A stretch of DNA of 14,736 bases from Thermococcus sp. (GTDB lineage: Archaea > Methanobacteriota_B > Thermococci > Thermococcales > Thermococcaceae), in contig JALTCK010000161.1 of assembly GCA_027074805.1 (NCBI GenBank), forward strand, positions 1 through 14,736. Reading direction: 5' to 3'. Every line of letters starts with the position of its first letter. Position 1 is the first letter of the stretch. The translations under genes and the position numbers were made by a program. Positions 1 to 7,279 of this stretch are shown piece after piece. A model generated the notes under the pieces. The model had not been told where the DNA came from. It did no database searches and was given only the letters and a program-made list of their open reading frames with translations.

Positions 1-44
1 CGAAAAATAAGAAAAAGATAGTTTTCTAATGATAAATAGAAATA

Positions 45-51
45 TTTATAA
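45..51 (+). promoter_or_regulatory. TATA box for the exported-protein operon
   Basis: A TTTATAA element lies in an AT-rich stretch (positions 1-55). A start about 26 bp downstream, near 74, would give a leader of roughly 27 nt containing the strong GGAGGTGA ribosome binding site at 88-95. Nothing else is recognisable in positions 1-85. The spacing is a direct observation; promoter activity is inferred. Confidence 0.55.
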
Positions 52-100
52 GGGGAAATGGTTCTACTTGTAATGCAGGATTATATTGGAGGTGAACAAT

Positions 101-586
101 GTGAAATGGAAACAGTTGTTGAGTATTCTGTTGGCACTTATAGTTGGCTTGATTCCCGCGAATGTCATGGCAGTTGCGGCGTATACACACATAGATGATG
201 GCAATGGTCAGATACACACATTTTCTTATGGACCCGTGAGCACCAGAGCAGCAATGATCGTATCAGTTGATGGAGAAGACCCCAACTTCGGTGCCCAAAT
301 CGGCAATGTCTTCGAGCTGTCTGTGAGTATCACCCCATCAATAGAGAAAAATAATTGTTACCCAGGATCGGCTTGTTTTGTGCCACGTAACCAGAAAATA
401 GTACTGCAAAACACCTGGTACAGTCCTTCGGATGTGGAATTCGTGGTTCTGTGGGTCGGAGACAATAGTGGTGATGGGCTGGCAGTGGATATGGATAAGA
501 TCTACCCTCAGCTGGTAGAAACTAAGTATGTGGGGAGGGTATACACATCGACTACCTTTGAAATAACGTTCAGGAGAAATCTTTGA
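101..586 (+). CDS. Small exported protein of unknown function (161 aa)
   Basis: I do not recognise this family. The GTG at 101 is chosen because a near-perfect GGAGGTGA (88-95) sits five bases upstream; an in-frame TTG at 86 would overlap that site. The N-terminus is a typical signal peptide: MKWKQ, a hydrophobic stretch at about residues 6-20, then an Ala-rich cleavage region near residues 24-27. The mature part of about 135 residues has two cysteines six residues apart (C86 and C92, possibly a disulfide), and predominantly beta-like alternation. No further membrane segment or lipobox is visible, so secretion or loose surface attachment is likely. The next gene starts 21 nt after the stop and also encodes an exported protein, so the two are probably co-transcribed and may act together. 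Base composition is visibly more AT-rich than from polB onward, which may reflect fast evolution or transfer. Confidence 0.75.
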   Translation: MKWKQLLSILLALIVGLIPANVMAVAAYTHIDDGNGQIHTFSYGPVSTRAAMIVSVDGEDPNFGAQIGNVFELSVSITPSIEKNNCYPGSACFVPRNQKIVLQNTWYSPSDVEFVVLWVGDNSGDGLAVDMDKIYPQLVETKYVGRVYTSTTFEITFRRNL

Positions 587-607
587 AAATGCTCGGGGGA
601 TGTGCCG

Positions 608-1687
608 ATGAAGAAAGTCCATTTGCTTGCTTTTTTTCTGATTTTTCTCCTAACGGGCATATATTACTCCCGTTCAATTTCAGTGAACACTAAACCCATT
701 CCTGACCCCAGCGGGGATATTGTTGTCTATGGGAGATGTGAAGATACAACAGAAGCAACCCAAAAATTAAACCTTTGGGCCGGATATTCTAATAACTCTG
801 CTCTAGTCAATCCTTTTGATTATTGGTATCAAAAACTTGTCGCAAATGTAAGTGCTCAAATTGTTAATGTAACCCCTGAGATGTATCTGTCCCTCGTTAA
901 GACCAATTCAGAAGAATATCAAAATATAAAGTTGAAAATGAAGTCCTATGTGAAAACACTTAGGAGTCTTGAGTTTAAAGTCTCTGATCCGAACTCCTAT
1001 GCCCTCCTTGCATGGCTTGAGTTCCTGGTGGGAGACGGCACGCTTGAGTTACCTGCCGGTAATGAAAACATCACTAACGTTACCTTGGAACAATACATCT
1101 GGGCTAAGATCGCCCCCAAGTACTACAATAACTATGTATTCCCATATCTTGACTCCAAGATAGCTGAACTTGAAAACTCCGGTTCCAATGGTATGGGGCT
1201 TGGTGTAAAAGTGAAAGTTTACCTAAATCAAAGTGTTCCTCGATTGAATTCCAATTTAAGCCGTCTTGAGGAAAAGGTCTGGTGGGCTAAGAAAGGGCGA
1301 ATCGCACTCCAGTATTCAATTTCAGAATATGAAAGAGGCTATTACGCACTGGCCCTGCTGGACTATTCGTATGCTCTCTCTTACTACAGGGTTTCTCGAA
1401 GCCTCCCCAATGAGAAATATGCGGTAAATTCCAGTGCTGTTGGCGACATAATCTCGGAGACTTTCAAGAAACTGCATCAAGAAGGCGTCTTTTGGCTTGA
1501 TCCAATCTTTGTTATGCGGTTGCTTCCAGAGCTCAAACAGTTTCAATCGCTTTGCACTGGAATCGATGCAGATTCACAGAAATATGAAAGGTACAAACTT
1601 TACTTGATGGCACTGGAACTGAAAACAGAGACTCTGGGATTTTTGATATGGTACGATGTCCTTAATGGAATAGCTGCCCAGTCTTAG
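608..1687 (+). CDS. Membrane-anchored or secreted glycoprotein-like protein of unknown function (359 aa)
   Basis: No family is recognised. ATG 608 is preferred over in-frame GTG 602 because the purine-rich GGGGGA at 595-600 lies seven bases before 608 but only one before 602. Residues 1-20 (MKKVHLLAFFLIFLLTGIYY) form a signal peptide or N-terminal anchor. The rest is soluble and largely helical, with aromatic-rich segments at residues 223-262 and 325-350 that look like paired amphipathic helices; TPR-like packing is possible but I cannot identify a repeat. Eight N-X-S/T sequons (N62, N80, N87, N154, N157, N207, N216, N274) fit an externally exposed, N-glycosylated archaeal protein. Cysteines are C44 and C316. 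It follows the upstream exported protein by 21 nt, suggesting one operon. A T-rich tract follows at 1701-1710. The coding sequence is AT-richer than its neighbours downstream. Confidence 0.75.
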   Translation: MKKVHLLAFFLIFLLTGIYYSRSISVNTKPIPDPSGDIVVYGRCEDTTEATQKLNLWAGYSNNSALVNPFDYWYQKLVANVSAQIVNVTPEMYLSLVKTNSEEYQNIKLKMKSYVKTLRSLEFKVSDPNSYALLAWLEFLVGDGTLELPAGNENITNVTLEQYIWAKIAPKYYNNYVFPYLDSKIAELENSGSNGMGLGVKVKVYLNQSVPRLNSNLSRLEEKVWWAKKGRIALQYSISEYERGYYALALLDYSYALSYYRVSRSLPNEKYAVNSSAVGDIISETFKKLHQEGVFWLDPIFVMRLLPELKQFQSLCTGIDADSQKYERYKLYLMALELKTETLGFLIWYDVLNGIAAQS

Positions 1688-1700
1688 CTCTTTGGAATTG

Positions 1701-1710
1701 TTTCATTTTT
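1701..1710 (+). terminator. T-rich tract after the exported-protein operon
   Basis: TTTCATTTTT lies 14 bases after the stop codon of the second exported-protein gene and ahead of the polB promoter. Archaeal terminators are often plain oligo-T without a hairpin, and no stem is seen here. Confidence 0.35.
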
Positions 1711-1723
1711 GTGCCCTGAGCCG

Positions 1724-1732
1724 TTTATATTT
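1724..1732 (+). promoter_or_regulatory. TATA box for polB
   Basis: TTTATATTT is centred about 40 bp before ATG 1769. A transcript start near 1754 would leave a leader of about 15 nt containing GGTG at 1759-1762, six bases before the start codon. No operator-like repeat is seen in the 81-bp gap. Confidence 0.6.
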
Positions 1733-1768
1733 TAAAGTTTTAACATAAACCTATTTCTGGTGTTCCTT

Positions 1769-4093
1769 ATGATCCTCGATACCGACTACATCACGGAGGA
1801 GGGAAAGCCCGTAATCAGGGTCTTCAAGAAGGAGAACGGTGAGTTTAAGATAGACTACGACCGAAACTTTAAGCCCTACTTCTATGTGCTACTCGAGGAT
1901 GATTCGGCTATTGAGGAGGTCAAGAAAATAACCGCCGAGAGACATGGCTCGACGGTACGGGTGGTTAAGGCCGAGAAGGTGAAGAAGAAGTTCCTCGCAA
2001 GGCCCGTGGAGGTTTGGAAGCTTTACTTTAACCATCCACAGGACGTGCCCGCGATAAGAGGAAAAATCCGGGAGCACCCGGCGGTTGTAGATATCTACGA
2101 GTACGACATACCCTTCGCCAAGCGCTACCTCATCGACAAGGGACTCATCCCAATGGAGGGCGATGAGAAACTTAAAATGCTCGCCTTCGACATCGAGACG
2201 CTCTACCACGAAGGTGAGGAGTTCGCTGAAGGACCGATTCTGATGATAAGCTACGCCGACGAGGAAGGAGCGAGGGTGATAACCTGGAAGAAGATTGACC
2301 TGCCCTACGTTGAGACTGTTTCCACGGAGAAGGAGATGATAAAGCGCTTTCTCAGGGTTGTTAAGGAGAAGGACCCCGATGTTCTCATAACATACAATGG
2401 CGACAACTTTGACTTCGCCTACATCAAAAAGCGCTCCGAAAAGCTCGGCATCAGCTTCATTCTCGGCAGGGACGGTAGTGAGCCAAAGACCCAGAGGATG
2501 GGGGATAGATTCGCGGTAGAAGTCAAGGGGAGGATTCACTTCGACCTCTATCCAGTAATAAGGAGGACCATTAACCTGCCGACCTACACTTTGGAGGCTG
2601 TCTATGAGGCGATCTTTGGAAAGCCGAAGGAGAAGGTCTACGCGGAAGAGATCGCCCGGGCCTGGGAGACCGGCGAAGGGCTTGAACGGGTCGCCAGATA
2701 CTCAATGGAAGACGCCAAGGTAACCTATGAGCTGGGAAGGGAGTTCTTCCCGATGGAGGCCCAGCTTTCCAGGCTGGTTGGACAGAGCTTCTGGGACGTT
2801 TCGCGCTCCAGCACGGGCAACCTCGTCGAGTGGTTTTTGTTGAGAAAGGCCTACGGAAGAAATGAGCTGGCTCCAAACAAGCCCAGGGAGAGTGAGCTTA
2901 AGAGAAGGATGGAGGGCTATGCTGGAGCCTACGTGAAAGAGCCGGAGAAGGGGCTTTGGGAGAACATAGCCTACCTCGACTTCCGCTCTCTGTATCCTTC
3001 GATAATCATCACTCACAACGTCTCGCCGGACACCCTAAACAGGGAGGGCTGTAGGGAGTACGACGAGGCGCCGCAGGTCGGCCATCGGTTCTGCAGGGAC
3101 TCCCCCGGCTTCATCCCCAGCCTCCTCGGCTATCTGCTCGATGAGAGGCAGAAGGTGAAGAAGCTCATGAAGGCCACCCTGGATCCGATTGAGCGGAAGC
3201 TTCTCGATTACAGACAGCGCGCCATCAAGATACTTGCCAACAGTTTCTATGGCTACTACGGCTACGCAAGGGCCCGCTGGTACTGCAAGGAGTGCGCCGA
3301 GAGCATAACCGCATGGGGCAGGGAGTACATCCAGATGACGATACGTGAGATAGAGGAGAAGTTCGGCTTTAAAGTGCTCTATGCTGACACGGACGGCTTT
3401 TTCGCGACAATACCGGGTGTAGACGCCGAAACGGTAAAAACGAAGGCCGAAGAGTTCCTCAAGTACATCAACTCGAAGCTTCCGGGTGCACTGGAGCTTG
3501 AGTATGAGGGCTTTTACCGGCGCGGTTTCTTCGTCACGAAGAAGAAATACGCCCTCGTGGATGAGGAGGGCAAGATAACAACGCGCGGGCTGGAAATTGT
3601 GAGGAGAGATTGGAGCGAGATAGCGAAGGAAACTCAAGCAAGGGTTCTTGAGGCCCTCCTCAGGCACGGTGACGTTGAAGAGGCCGTTAGGGTAGTCAAA
3701 GAGGTGACTGAAAAGCTAAGCAAGTACGAGGTTCCGCCCGAGAAGCTCGTCATCCACGAACAGATAACTAGGGAGCTGAAAGACTACAAGGCCACCGGTC
3801 CGCACGTGGCGATAGCAAAACGCTTAGCCGCGAAGGGGATTAAAATCCGCCCCGGCACGGTTATCAGCTACATCGTTCTGAAGGGTTCGGGCAGGATAGG
3901 GGACAGGGCAATACCATTCGATGAGTTCGACCCGACCAAGCACAAGTACGACGCTGACTACTACATTGAGAACCAGGTCCTGCCGGCCGTTGAAAGGATT
4001 CTCAGGGCTTTCGGCTACCGCAAGGAGGACTTGAAGTATCAGAAAACGAAGCAGGTTGGGCTGGGGGCTTGGCTCGGAGTGGGGAAGAAGTAG
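1769..4093 (+). CDS. polB: Family B DNA polymerase with 3'-5' exonuclease (774 aa), intein-free
   Basis: Replicative/repair DNA polymerase of the KOD/Pfu type, acting with PCNA. ATG 1769 is used because the protein then begins MILDTDYITE, as in Thermococcales polymerases; the in-frame GTG at 1760 would add three residues. In order: N-terminal domain with the template-uracil pocket region (P90, V93); exonuclease motifs I (D141, E143), II (D215) and III (Y311, D315); polymerase motif A DFRSLYPS (D404), motif B with K487 and NSFYG, motif C YADTDG (D540, D542). C428/C442 and C506/C509 match the two stabilising disulfides known in hyperthermophilic homologues. The C-terminal QVGLGAWL is a PIP-box-like PCNA contact. 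The usual intein sites in this gene (motifs A, B and C) are all uninterrupted, so the protein is full length without splicing. It converges with the ATPase gene, leaving 6 bp. Confidence 0.98.
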   Translation: MILDTDYITEEGKPVIRVFKKENGEFKIDYDRNFKPYFYVLLEDDSAIEEVKKITAERHGSTVRVVKAEKVKKKFLARPVEVWKLYFNHPQDVPAIRGKIREHPAVVDIYEYDIPFAKRYLIDKGLIPMEGDEKLKMLAFDIETLYHEGEEFAEGPILMISYADEEGARVITWKKIDLPYVETVSTEKEMIKRFLRVVKEKDPDVLITYNGDNFDFAYIKKRSEKLGISFILGRDGSEPKTQRMGDRFAVEVKGRIHFDLYPVIRRTINLPTYTLEAVYEAIFGKPKEKVYAEEIARAWETGEGLERVARYSMEDAKVTYELGREFFPMEAQLSRLVGQSFWDVSRSSTGNLVEWFLLRKAYGRNELAPNKPRESELKRRMEGYAGAYVKEPEKGLWENIAYLDFRSLYPSIIITHNVSPDTLNREGCREYDEAPQVGHRFCRDSPGFIPSLLGYLLDERQKVKKLMKATLDPIERKLLDYRQRAIKILANSFYGYYGYARARWYCKECAESITAWGREYIQMTIREIEEKFGFKVLYADTDGFFATIPGVDAETVKTKAEEFLKYINSKLPGALELEYEGFYRRGFFVTKKKYALVDEEGKITTRGLEIVRRDWSEIAKETQARVLEALLRHGDVEEAVRVVKEVTEKLSKYEVPPEKLVIHEQITRELKDYKATGPHVAIAKRLAAKGIKIRPGTVISYIVLKGSGRIGDRAIPFDEFDPTKHKYDADYYIENQVLPAVERILRAFGYRKEDLKYQKTKQVGLGAWLGVGKK

Positions 4094-4097
4094 TGCA

Positions 4098-4116
4098 TTT
4101 TATCCTTTTTGCTTTT
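4098..4116 (+). terminator. Oligo-T terminator of polB inside the opposing gene
   Basis: Three T-rich clusters (TTTT, TTTTT and CTTTT) begin 5 bases after the polB stop and resemble an archaeal oligo-T terminator. They lie within the last codons and stop of the convergent ATPase gene, whose Lys/Gly-rich C-terminus (residues EKQKG) is the antisense reading of the same tract. Confidence 0.5.
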
Positions 4117-5473
4117 CCAAAACTTCCCTGAAGTCCTCCAAATCCCAGGCGAGCCAGCCTTCTTCTCTCAGGGTCTCTTTGCCATGGATTTCCTTCGCGA
4201 CCAGCCCGTAGTGTTTCCCCCACTCTCCCAGGCCCACCAACCCGGCCTTCCGTTTTAAATCCTTTAAAATTCCTCTCGCTTCTCTCTGGTCCAGATTCTT
4301 CCACTTGACCTCAACAAAGAGCGCTTTTTTCCCCCGTTCATCAAAGGCAACTAAGTCAATCTCCTCGTTCTTGTGCCACCACTTCCCGATCCGGGTGAAC
4401 CTTAATGGAAGCATTCCAGCACGGTTCAATCTGATTAGGAACTCCTTTGCCACCTTCTCGAAAGTTGTGCCGAGGTAGGTGTTGAAGTTCTTTCTGAAGT
4501 CTTCGATTGCCGGTTCAGGGTTCAGCCCCTCGATGTCCTCGTAGTGTGGACTGACGAAGCGATAGTAGAAGCGGAAGTATTCGTCCTCTATGGTGTAGAT
4601 GCCCCTCTTGGCGGTCTTTTTTGTGATTGGGACTTCTCTCCTGACAATTTCCAGGTTTGAAAGAATCCTTAAGTAAGCGGGCAAGTCCTTGGCCTCCATC
4701 ATGGCGTACTGGGCTATCTCGCTCAGCCTGTTCTTCCCCAGCGCTATCGCCTCGATTATCTGGGCGTAGGTTGTGGGATTCCTGAGCTCCTCGCCCAGCA
4801 GGAGCCTAGCCTCGTTGAAGAGGAATGAAGTCGGCTCGAAGAAGTTTCTGATTATCTCTTCGTCGCTTCCGGTTTCGAACATCTCCATATACCTCGGAAC
4901 CCCCCAAGTGACGCCGTAGAGCCTCACGAGACGCTCAAAGTCATCCCCAAACCATTTGACCATATCAAAGAACCCAAAGGGCCGGACTTTAATTATCGTG
5001 TCTGCCCTCCCGTAGAGCGGGCTTTTGTAGGAAAGCACCTCCCTTTCCATCATCCCCACGCTGGAGCCGCAGAGTACCAGGGTAATCTCAGAATCCTGCA
5101 GGATTTCATCAACTATCTCCTGAAAAACGGAAACTACCGGCTTGTATGACTCTATCAGGTAGGGGAACTCATCTATGACAACCGCGAGCTTTCCCTGGCT
5201 TTTTAGGAATTCAAAGGCGTCCTCGAAGCCCTCAAACCTCAACGGGAGTCCAAAGGCCTCCCCAATGGTCCTTGAGAACCTTTCAACGTCCTTTTCATAT
5301 CCCCTCTGGGAGCAGAGGAAGTAGATTCCCCTATTTCCCTCAAGGAACTTCCTCAGCAGGGCAGTTTTGCCAATGCGCCTCCTTCCGTAAACGATTATCA
5401 GCCTCTCTCCTCTTTTGTATGCATTCTCAAGGATCTTAAGTTCATCCTCCCTGTCCACAAATTTACGGATCAT
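4100..5473 (-). CDS. Archaeal AAA-type ATPase with C-terminal DUF234 / PD-(D/E)XK-like domain (457 aa)
   Basis: Belongs to the archaeal predicted ATPase group (COG1672; ATPase_2 plus DUF234). Residues 28-40 hold the Walker A loop (G30-RRRIG-K36-T37), residues 96-102 the Walker B strand ending D101-E102, and residues 132-138 a sensor-1-like strand LVLCGSS. A winged-helix-like middle (about 235-300) is followed by DUF234. There, D373 (EEIDLV) and E388-x-K390 (LFVEVKW) fit the D...ExK core of the PD-(D/E)XK nuclease fold, so a nuclease or nucleic-acid-binding role is possible though unproven. These genes are multicopy in Thermococcales and their biological role is poorly defined; mobile-element or stress functions have been suggested. 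The start is ATG 5473, with a TATA box about 26 bp upstream, implying a leaderless mRNA. It stands alone, convergent with polB. Confidence 0.9.
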   Translation of the reverse strand: MIRKFVDREDELKILENAYKRGERLIIVYGRRRIGKTALLRKFLEGNRGIYFLCSQRGYEKDVERFSRTIGEAFGLPLRFEGFEDAFEFLKSQGKLAVVIDEFPYLIESYKPVVSVFQEIVDEILQDSEITLVLCGSSVGMMEREVLSYKSPLYGRADTIIKVRPFGFFDMVKWFGDDFERLVRLYGVTWGVPRYMEMFETGSDEEIIRNFFEPTSFLFNEARLLLGEELRNPTTYAQIIEAIALGKNRLSEIAQYAMMEAKDLPAYLRILSNLEIVRREVPITKKTAKRGIYTIEDEYFRFYYRFVSPHYEDIEGLNPEPAIEDFRKNFNTYLGTTFEKVAKEFLIRLNRAGMLPLRFTRIGKWWHKNEEIDLVAFDERGKKALFVEVKWKNLDQREARGILKDLKRKAGLVGLGEWGKHYGLVAKEIHGKETLREEGWLAWDLEDFREVLEKQKG

Positions 5474-5493
5474 GATTATAATAAGTGTGATTC

Positions 5494-5503
5494 GAATATT
5501 TAA
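5494..5503 (-). promoter_or_regulatory. TATA box for the DUF234 ATPase (leaderless)
   Basis: On the minus strand TTAAATATTC is centred about 25-26 bp before ATG 5473, the distance expected if transcription begins at the start codon. The box overlaps the stop codon (5500-5502) of the upstream HAD gene. No ribosome binding site is seen. Confidence 0.55.
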
Positions 5504-6210
5504 GCCTTGCCCTCGACCAGCTCCAACACCTCAAGGATCTCCTCAACACATGGAACCTCAAAGCCCCTCTTGTGGATTCGCTTCACTCCCTCTGCTTCCG
5601 GGTTTATCCAGACCGCCCACATCCCGGCCCTCAGTGCCCCTTCAAAGTCTTCCGCGTAGGTATCACCGATGTGTATGGCTTCCTCCGGCTTCACCCCGAA
5701 TACCTTCAGCGGCTTCTCGAACATCTCCGGCATCGGCTTGTAGGCGAGAACCTCGTCCGCGAAGAAGGTCTTGTCGATGTGATTCATCAGGCCAAACCTT
5801 TCGAGCAGGAGCCTCGTGTAAGAACCCGGCCAGAACATCACGTTGCCCGTGACGGTTGCCTTCAAGCCCCTCCGCTTAACGCCCTCGAGGGCCTCCTTTG
5901 CTCCCGGCAGGACTATCTCGTCCCCGACCCTCAGAACTGCCCTCGCCACCGCCCTCTTGACGAGCTCAACGTCGATTCCAAGGAGTTCGGCCAGCATCTC
6001 CTGGCTCTCCTCCAGGGCCCTGGACGGGTCGCCGGCCGTTTTGGCGCGTAGGTCCTTTATCCTCTCCCTCGTGAGCATCATGCCATCGACGACGTCCACT
6101 ATGCACGCTCCCATGAGTTTAGACAGCTCAACCGCCATCGCGTCGAGCATGACGTTTATGTCGAGGAGTGTGTTCCAGACGTCGAATGAAACCAGCTTCA
6201 CCTTCACCAC
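5500..6210 (-). CDS. HAD-superfamily hydrolase (236 aa)
   Basis: Cytosolic haloacid-dehalogenase-fold hydrolase with a helical C1 cap (about residues 18-95). Motif I is FDVWNTLL with nucleophile D10; motif II is T121 in VTGN; motif III is K158 in AYKP; motif IV is GDTYAEDFEGA with D183 and D188. The usual second aspartate of motif I (D+2, the acid/base in phosphatases) is W12, so ordinary phosphatase chemistry is uncertain. Related non-phosphatase HADs carry an aromatic residue there, as dehalogenases do with Tyr. The substrate is unknown. Start choice: GTG 6210 lies about 26 bp after a TATA box, so a leaderless mRNA is likely; GTG 6207 and GTG 6201 are in-frame alternatives, the last with GGTGGTGA immediately upstream. 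The TATA box abuts the stop of the preceding gene, so it can be transcribed independently of that operon. Confidence 0.88.
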   Translation of the reverse strand: MVKVKLVSFDVWNTLLDINVMLDAMAVELSKLMGACIVDVVDGMMLTRERIKDLRAKTAGDPSRALEESQEMLAELLGIDVELVKRAVARAVLRVGDEIVLPGAKEALEGVKRRGLKATVTGNVMFWPGSYTRLLLERFGLMNHIDKTFFADEVLAYKPMPEMFEKPLKVFGVKPEEAIHIGDTYAEDFEGALRAGMWAVWINPEAEGVKRIHKRGFEVPCVEEILEVLELVEGKA

Positions 6211-6231
6211 CGGATTGGGTTGGGAGCGGGG

Positions 6232-6240
6232 GAATAAAAA
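6232..6240 (-). promoter_or_regulatory. TATA box for the HAD gene (leaderless)
   Basis: TTTTTATTC on the minus strand is centred about 26 bp before GTG 6210. It begins one base after the TGA (6242-6244) of the TOPRIM gene and stands out from the GC-rich sequence around it. Confidence 0.5.
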
Positions 6241-6241
6241 C

Positions 6242-7279
6242 TCACCGCCTCCTCTCCCCTTCCCTTCCTGCCAGGTAGAAGAGCCCCTCCATCAGTCCGG
6301 CTTCCCTGAGGACGGCCTTCAGGTTCCTGAAGCGGGAGCGCATGACGAAGAGCTCGTAGAAGCCCTCAAGGTTCCCCCAGTGCCCGTAGGCCGATAGGGC
6401 GAGGTACATGACCTCCTTCGGCTTGAGTTTCCGCCCGAGGCTCTCGTTGAGGGCCCTCAGGCCGGGCTTTATCCTCTCGAGCAACCCTTCCCTCGCTATG
6501 AGGTGGAGCATCAGGTCTTCGACGGTTGGCTTCTTCCACTCTATGGTCTCGTCCTCGAAGGGGAGGCCGATTATGAGCGGCACGACCTCCGTCCCACCGA
6601 CTCGGTAGCCGAATTTGGTTTTCTCGTGCCTGAAGCTCGAGAGCTTTCCGGCTATCGAGGCGAGGGCGCTCTCCCTGTCCTCGTCGATATCGATGGCGAC
6701 TCCGAGTTTCCCAACCCGAAAGTTGAAGGTATCCATCGCCCTGAGGATGTTGCCGAGGTTCCTTATAACGCCAGAGTTGCCCTCGCTCGGAAGCACGGCG
6801 ATGTAGTAGTCGTCCTCCTCCCGCTTGAGCAGGTCGAAGTTGTCCCTCTCAAAGACGCGCTCGATGAACCTCAGGCTGTAGGGGGCTTCCCGGCTCTCCT
6901 TGAACTCGAAGAGCTTTTTAAACACGGCTTTGAAGAACTTGGCGTCGGTCTTGCCTTCAACGAAGAGGACGCTCGTCTTAGCTTCTTCACCCGAGAAGCC
7001 GCCGCGGATGTCGAAGTCGAGGTACTTCCTCAGCTCATAGACCTCCTTGAGCGTGAGGGCCTTCCCCGTGTCGGAGTATATCAGGACGTTCTCCTCTCCC
7101 CTCCGGAACTTCCAGGCGATTAAGTCGATTAGCTCAAGGCTCGCGGTTACAACCGTCTCGTCGCCCCTGAGGGAATCCACGAAGTCGATGAGTTCATCCC
7201 GGTTCCTCCGGTACTCGGGGAATAGAATGACGTTTTCATCGGCGAATCTCTCAAACCTGTCTCCGGTTACGAGCCTCAT
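6242..7279 (-). CDS. TOPRIM-domain protein, DUF3226-like (345 aa)
   Basis: The central part resembles TOPRIM proteins of the OLD/DUF3226 kind: a hydrophobic strand with VEGKTDAKFF (E108, D112) at residues 104-116, and a second strand with D197-x-D199 (AIDID), the acidic set that binds Mg2+ in topoisomerases, primases and OLD nucleases. LPSEGNSGVIRNLG at 163-176 is a conserved-looking loop between them. Residues 1-100 have no family I recognise; 250-340 are helical. There is no Walker A motif, so it is not itself an OLD ATPase. The activity is unknown; nuclease or nucleotidyl transfer is possible. ATG 7279 follows directly after the upstream stop codon (TGA-ATG, no gap), with GGTGA about nine bases upstream, so it is translationally coupled to the membrane-protein gene. 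Confidence 0.8.
   Translation of the reverse strand: MRLVTGDRFERFADENVILFPEYRRNRDELIDFVDSLRGDETVVTASLELIDLIAWKFRRGEENVLIYSDTGKALTLKEVYELRKYLDFDIRGGFSGEEAKTSVLFVEGKTDAKFFKAVFKKLFEFKESREAPYSLRFIERVFERDNFDLLKREEDDYYIAVLPSEGNSGVIRNLGNILRAMDTFNFRVGKLGVAIDIDEDRESALASIAGKLSSFRHEKTKFGYRVGGTEVVPLIIGLPFEDETIEWKKPTVEDLMLHLIAREGLLERIKPGLRALNESLGRKLKPKEVMYLALSAYGHWGNLEGFYELFVMRSRFRNLKAVLREAGLMEGLFYLAGREGERRR

Noticed and set aside
86..100. TTG 86 as start of the first exported protein
   Set aside because: It overlaps the GGAGGTGA ribosome binding site that is ideally spaced from GTG 101.
1889..3667. Long minus-strand open frames (216 aa at 1889-2539, 210 aa at 3035-3667) opposite polB
   Set aside because: They are antisense to a clearly coding, family-recognised gene, have no ribosome binding site or promoter, and have compositions typical of shadow frames of Lys/Glu-rich codons.
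6503..7123. 206-aa plus-strand frame opposite the TOPRIM gene
   Set aside because: Antisense shadow with biased Val/Glu/Leu composition; no start signal, and the minus-strand frame carries recognisable motifs and a coupled start.
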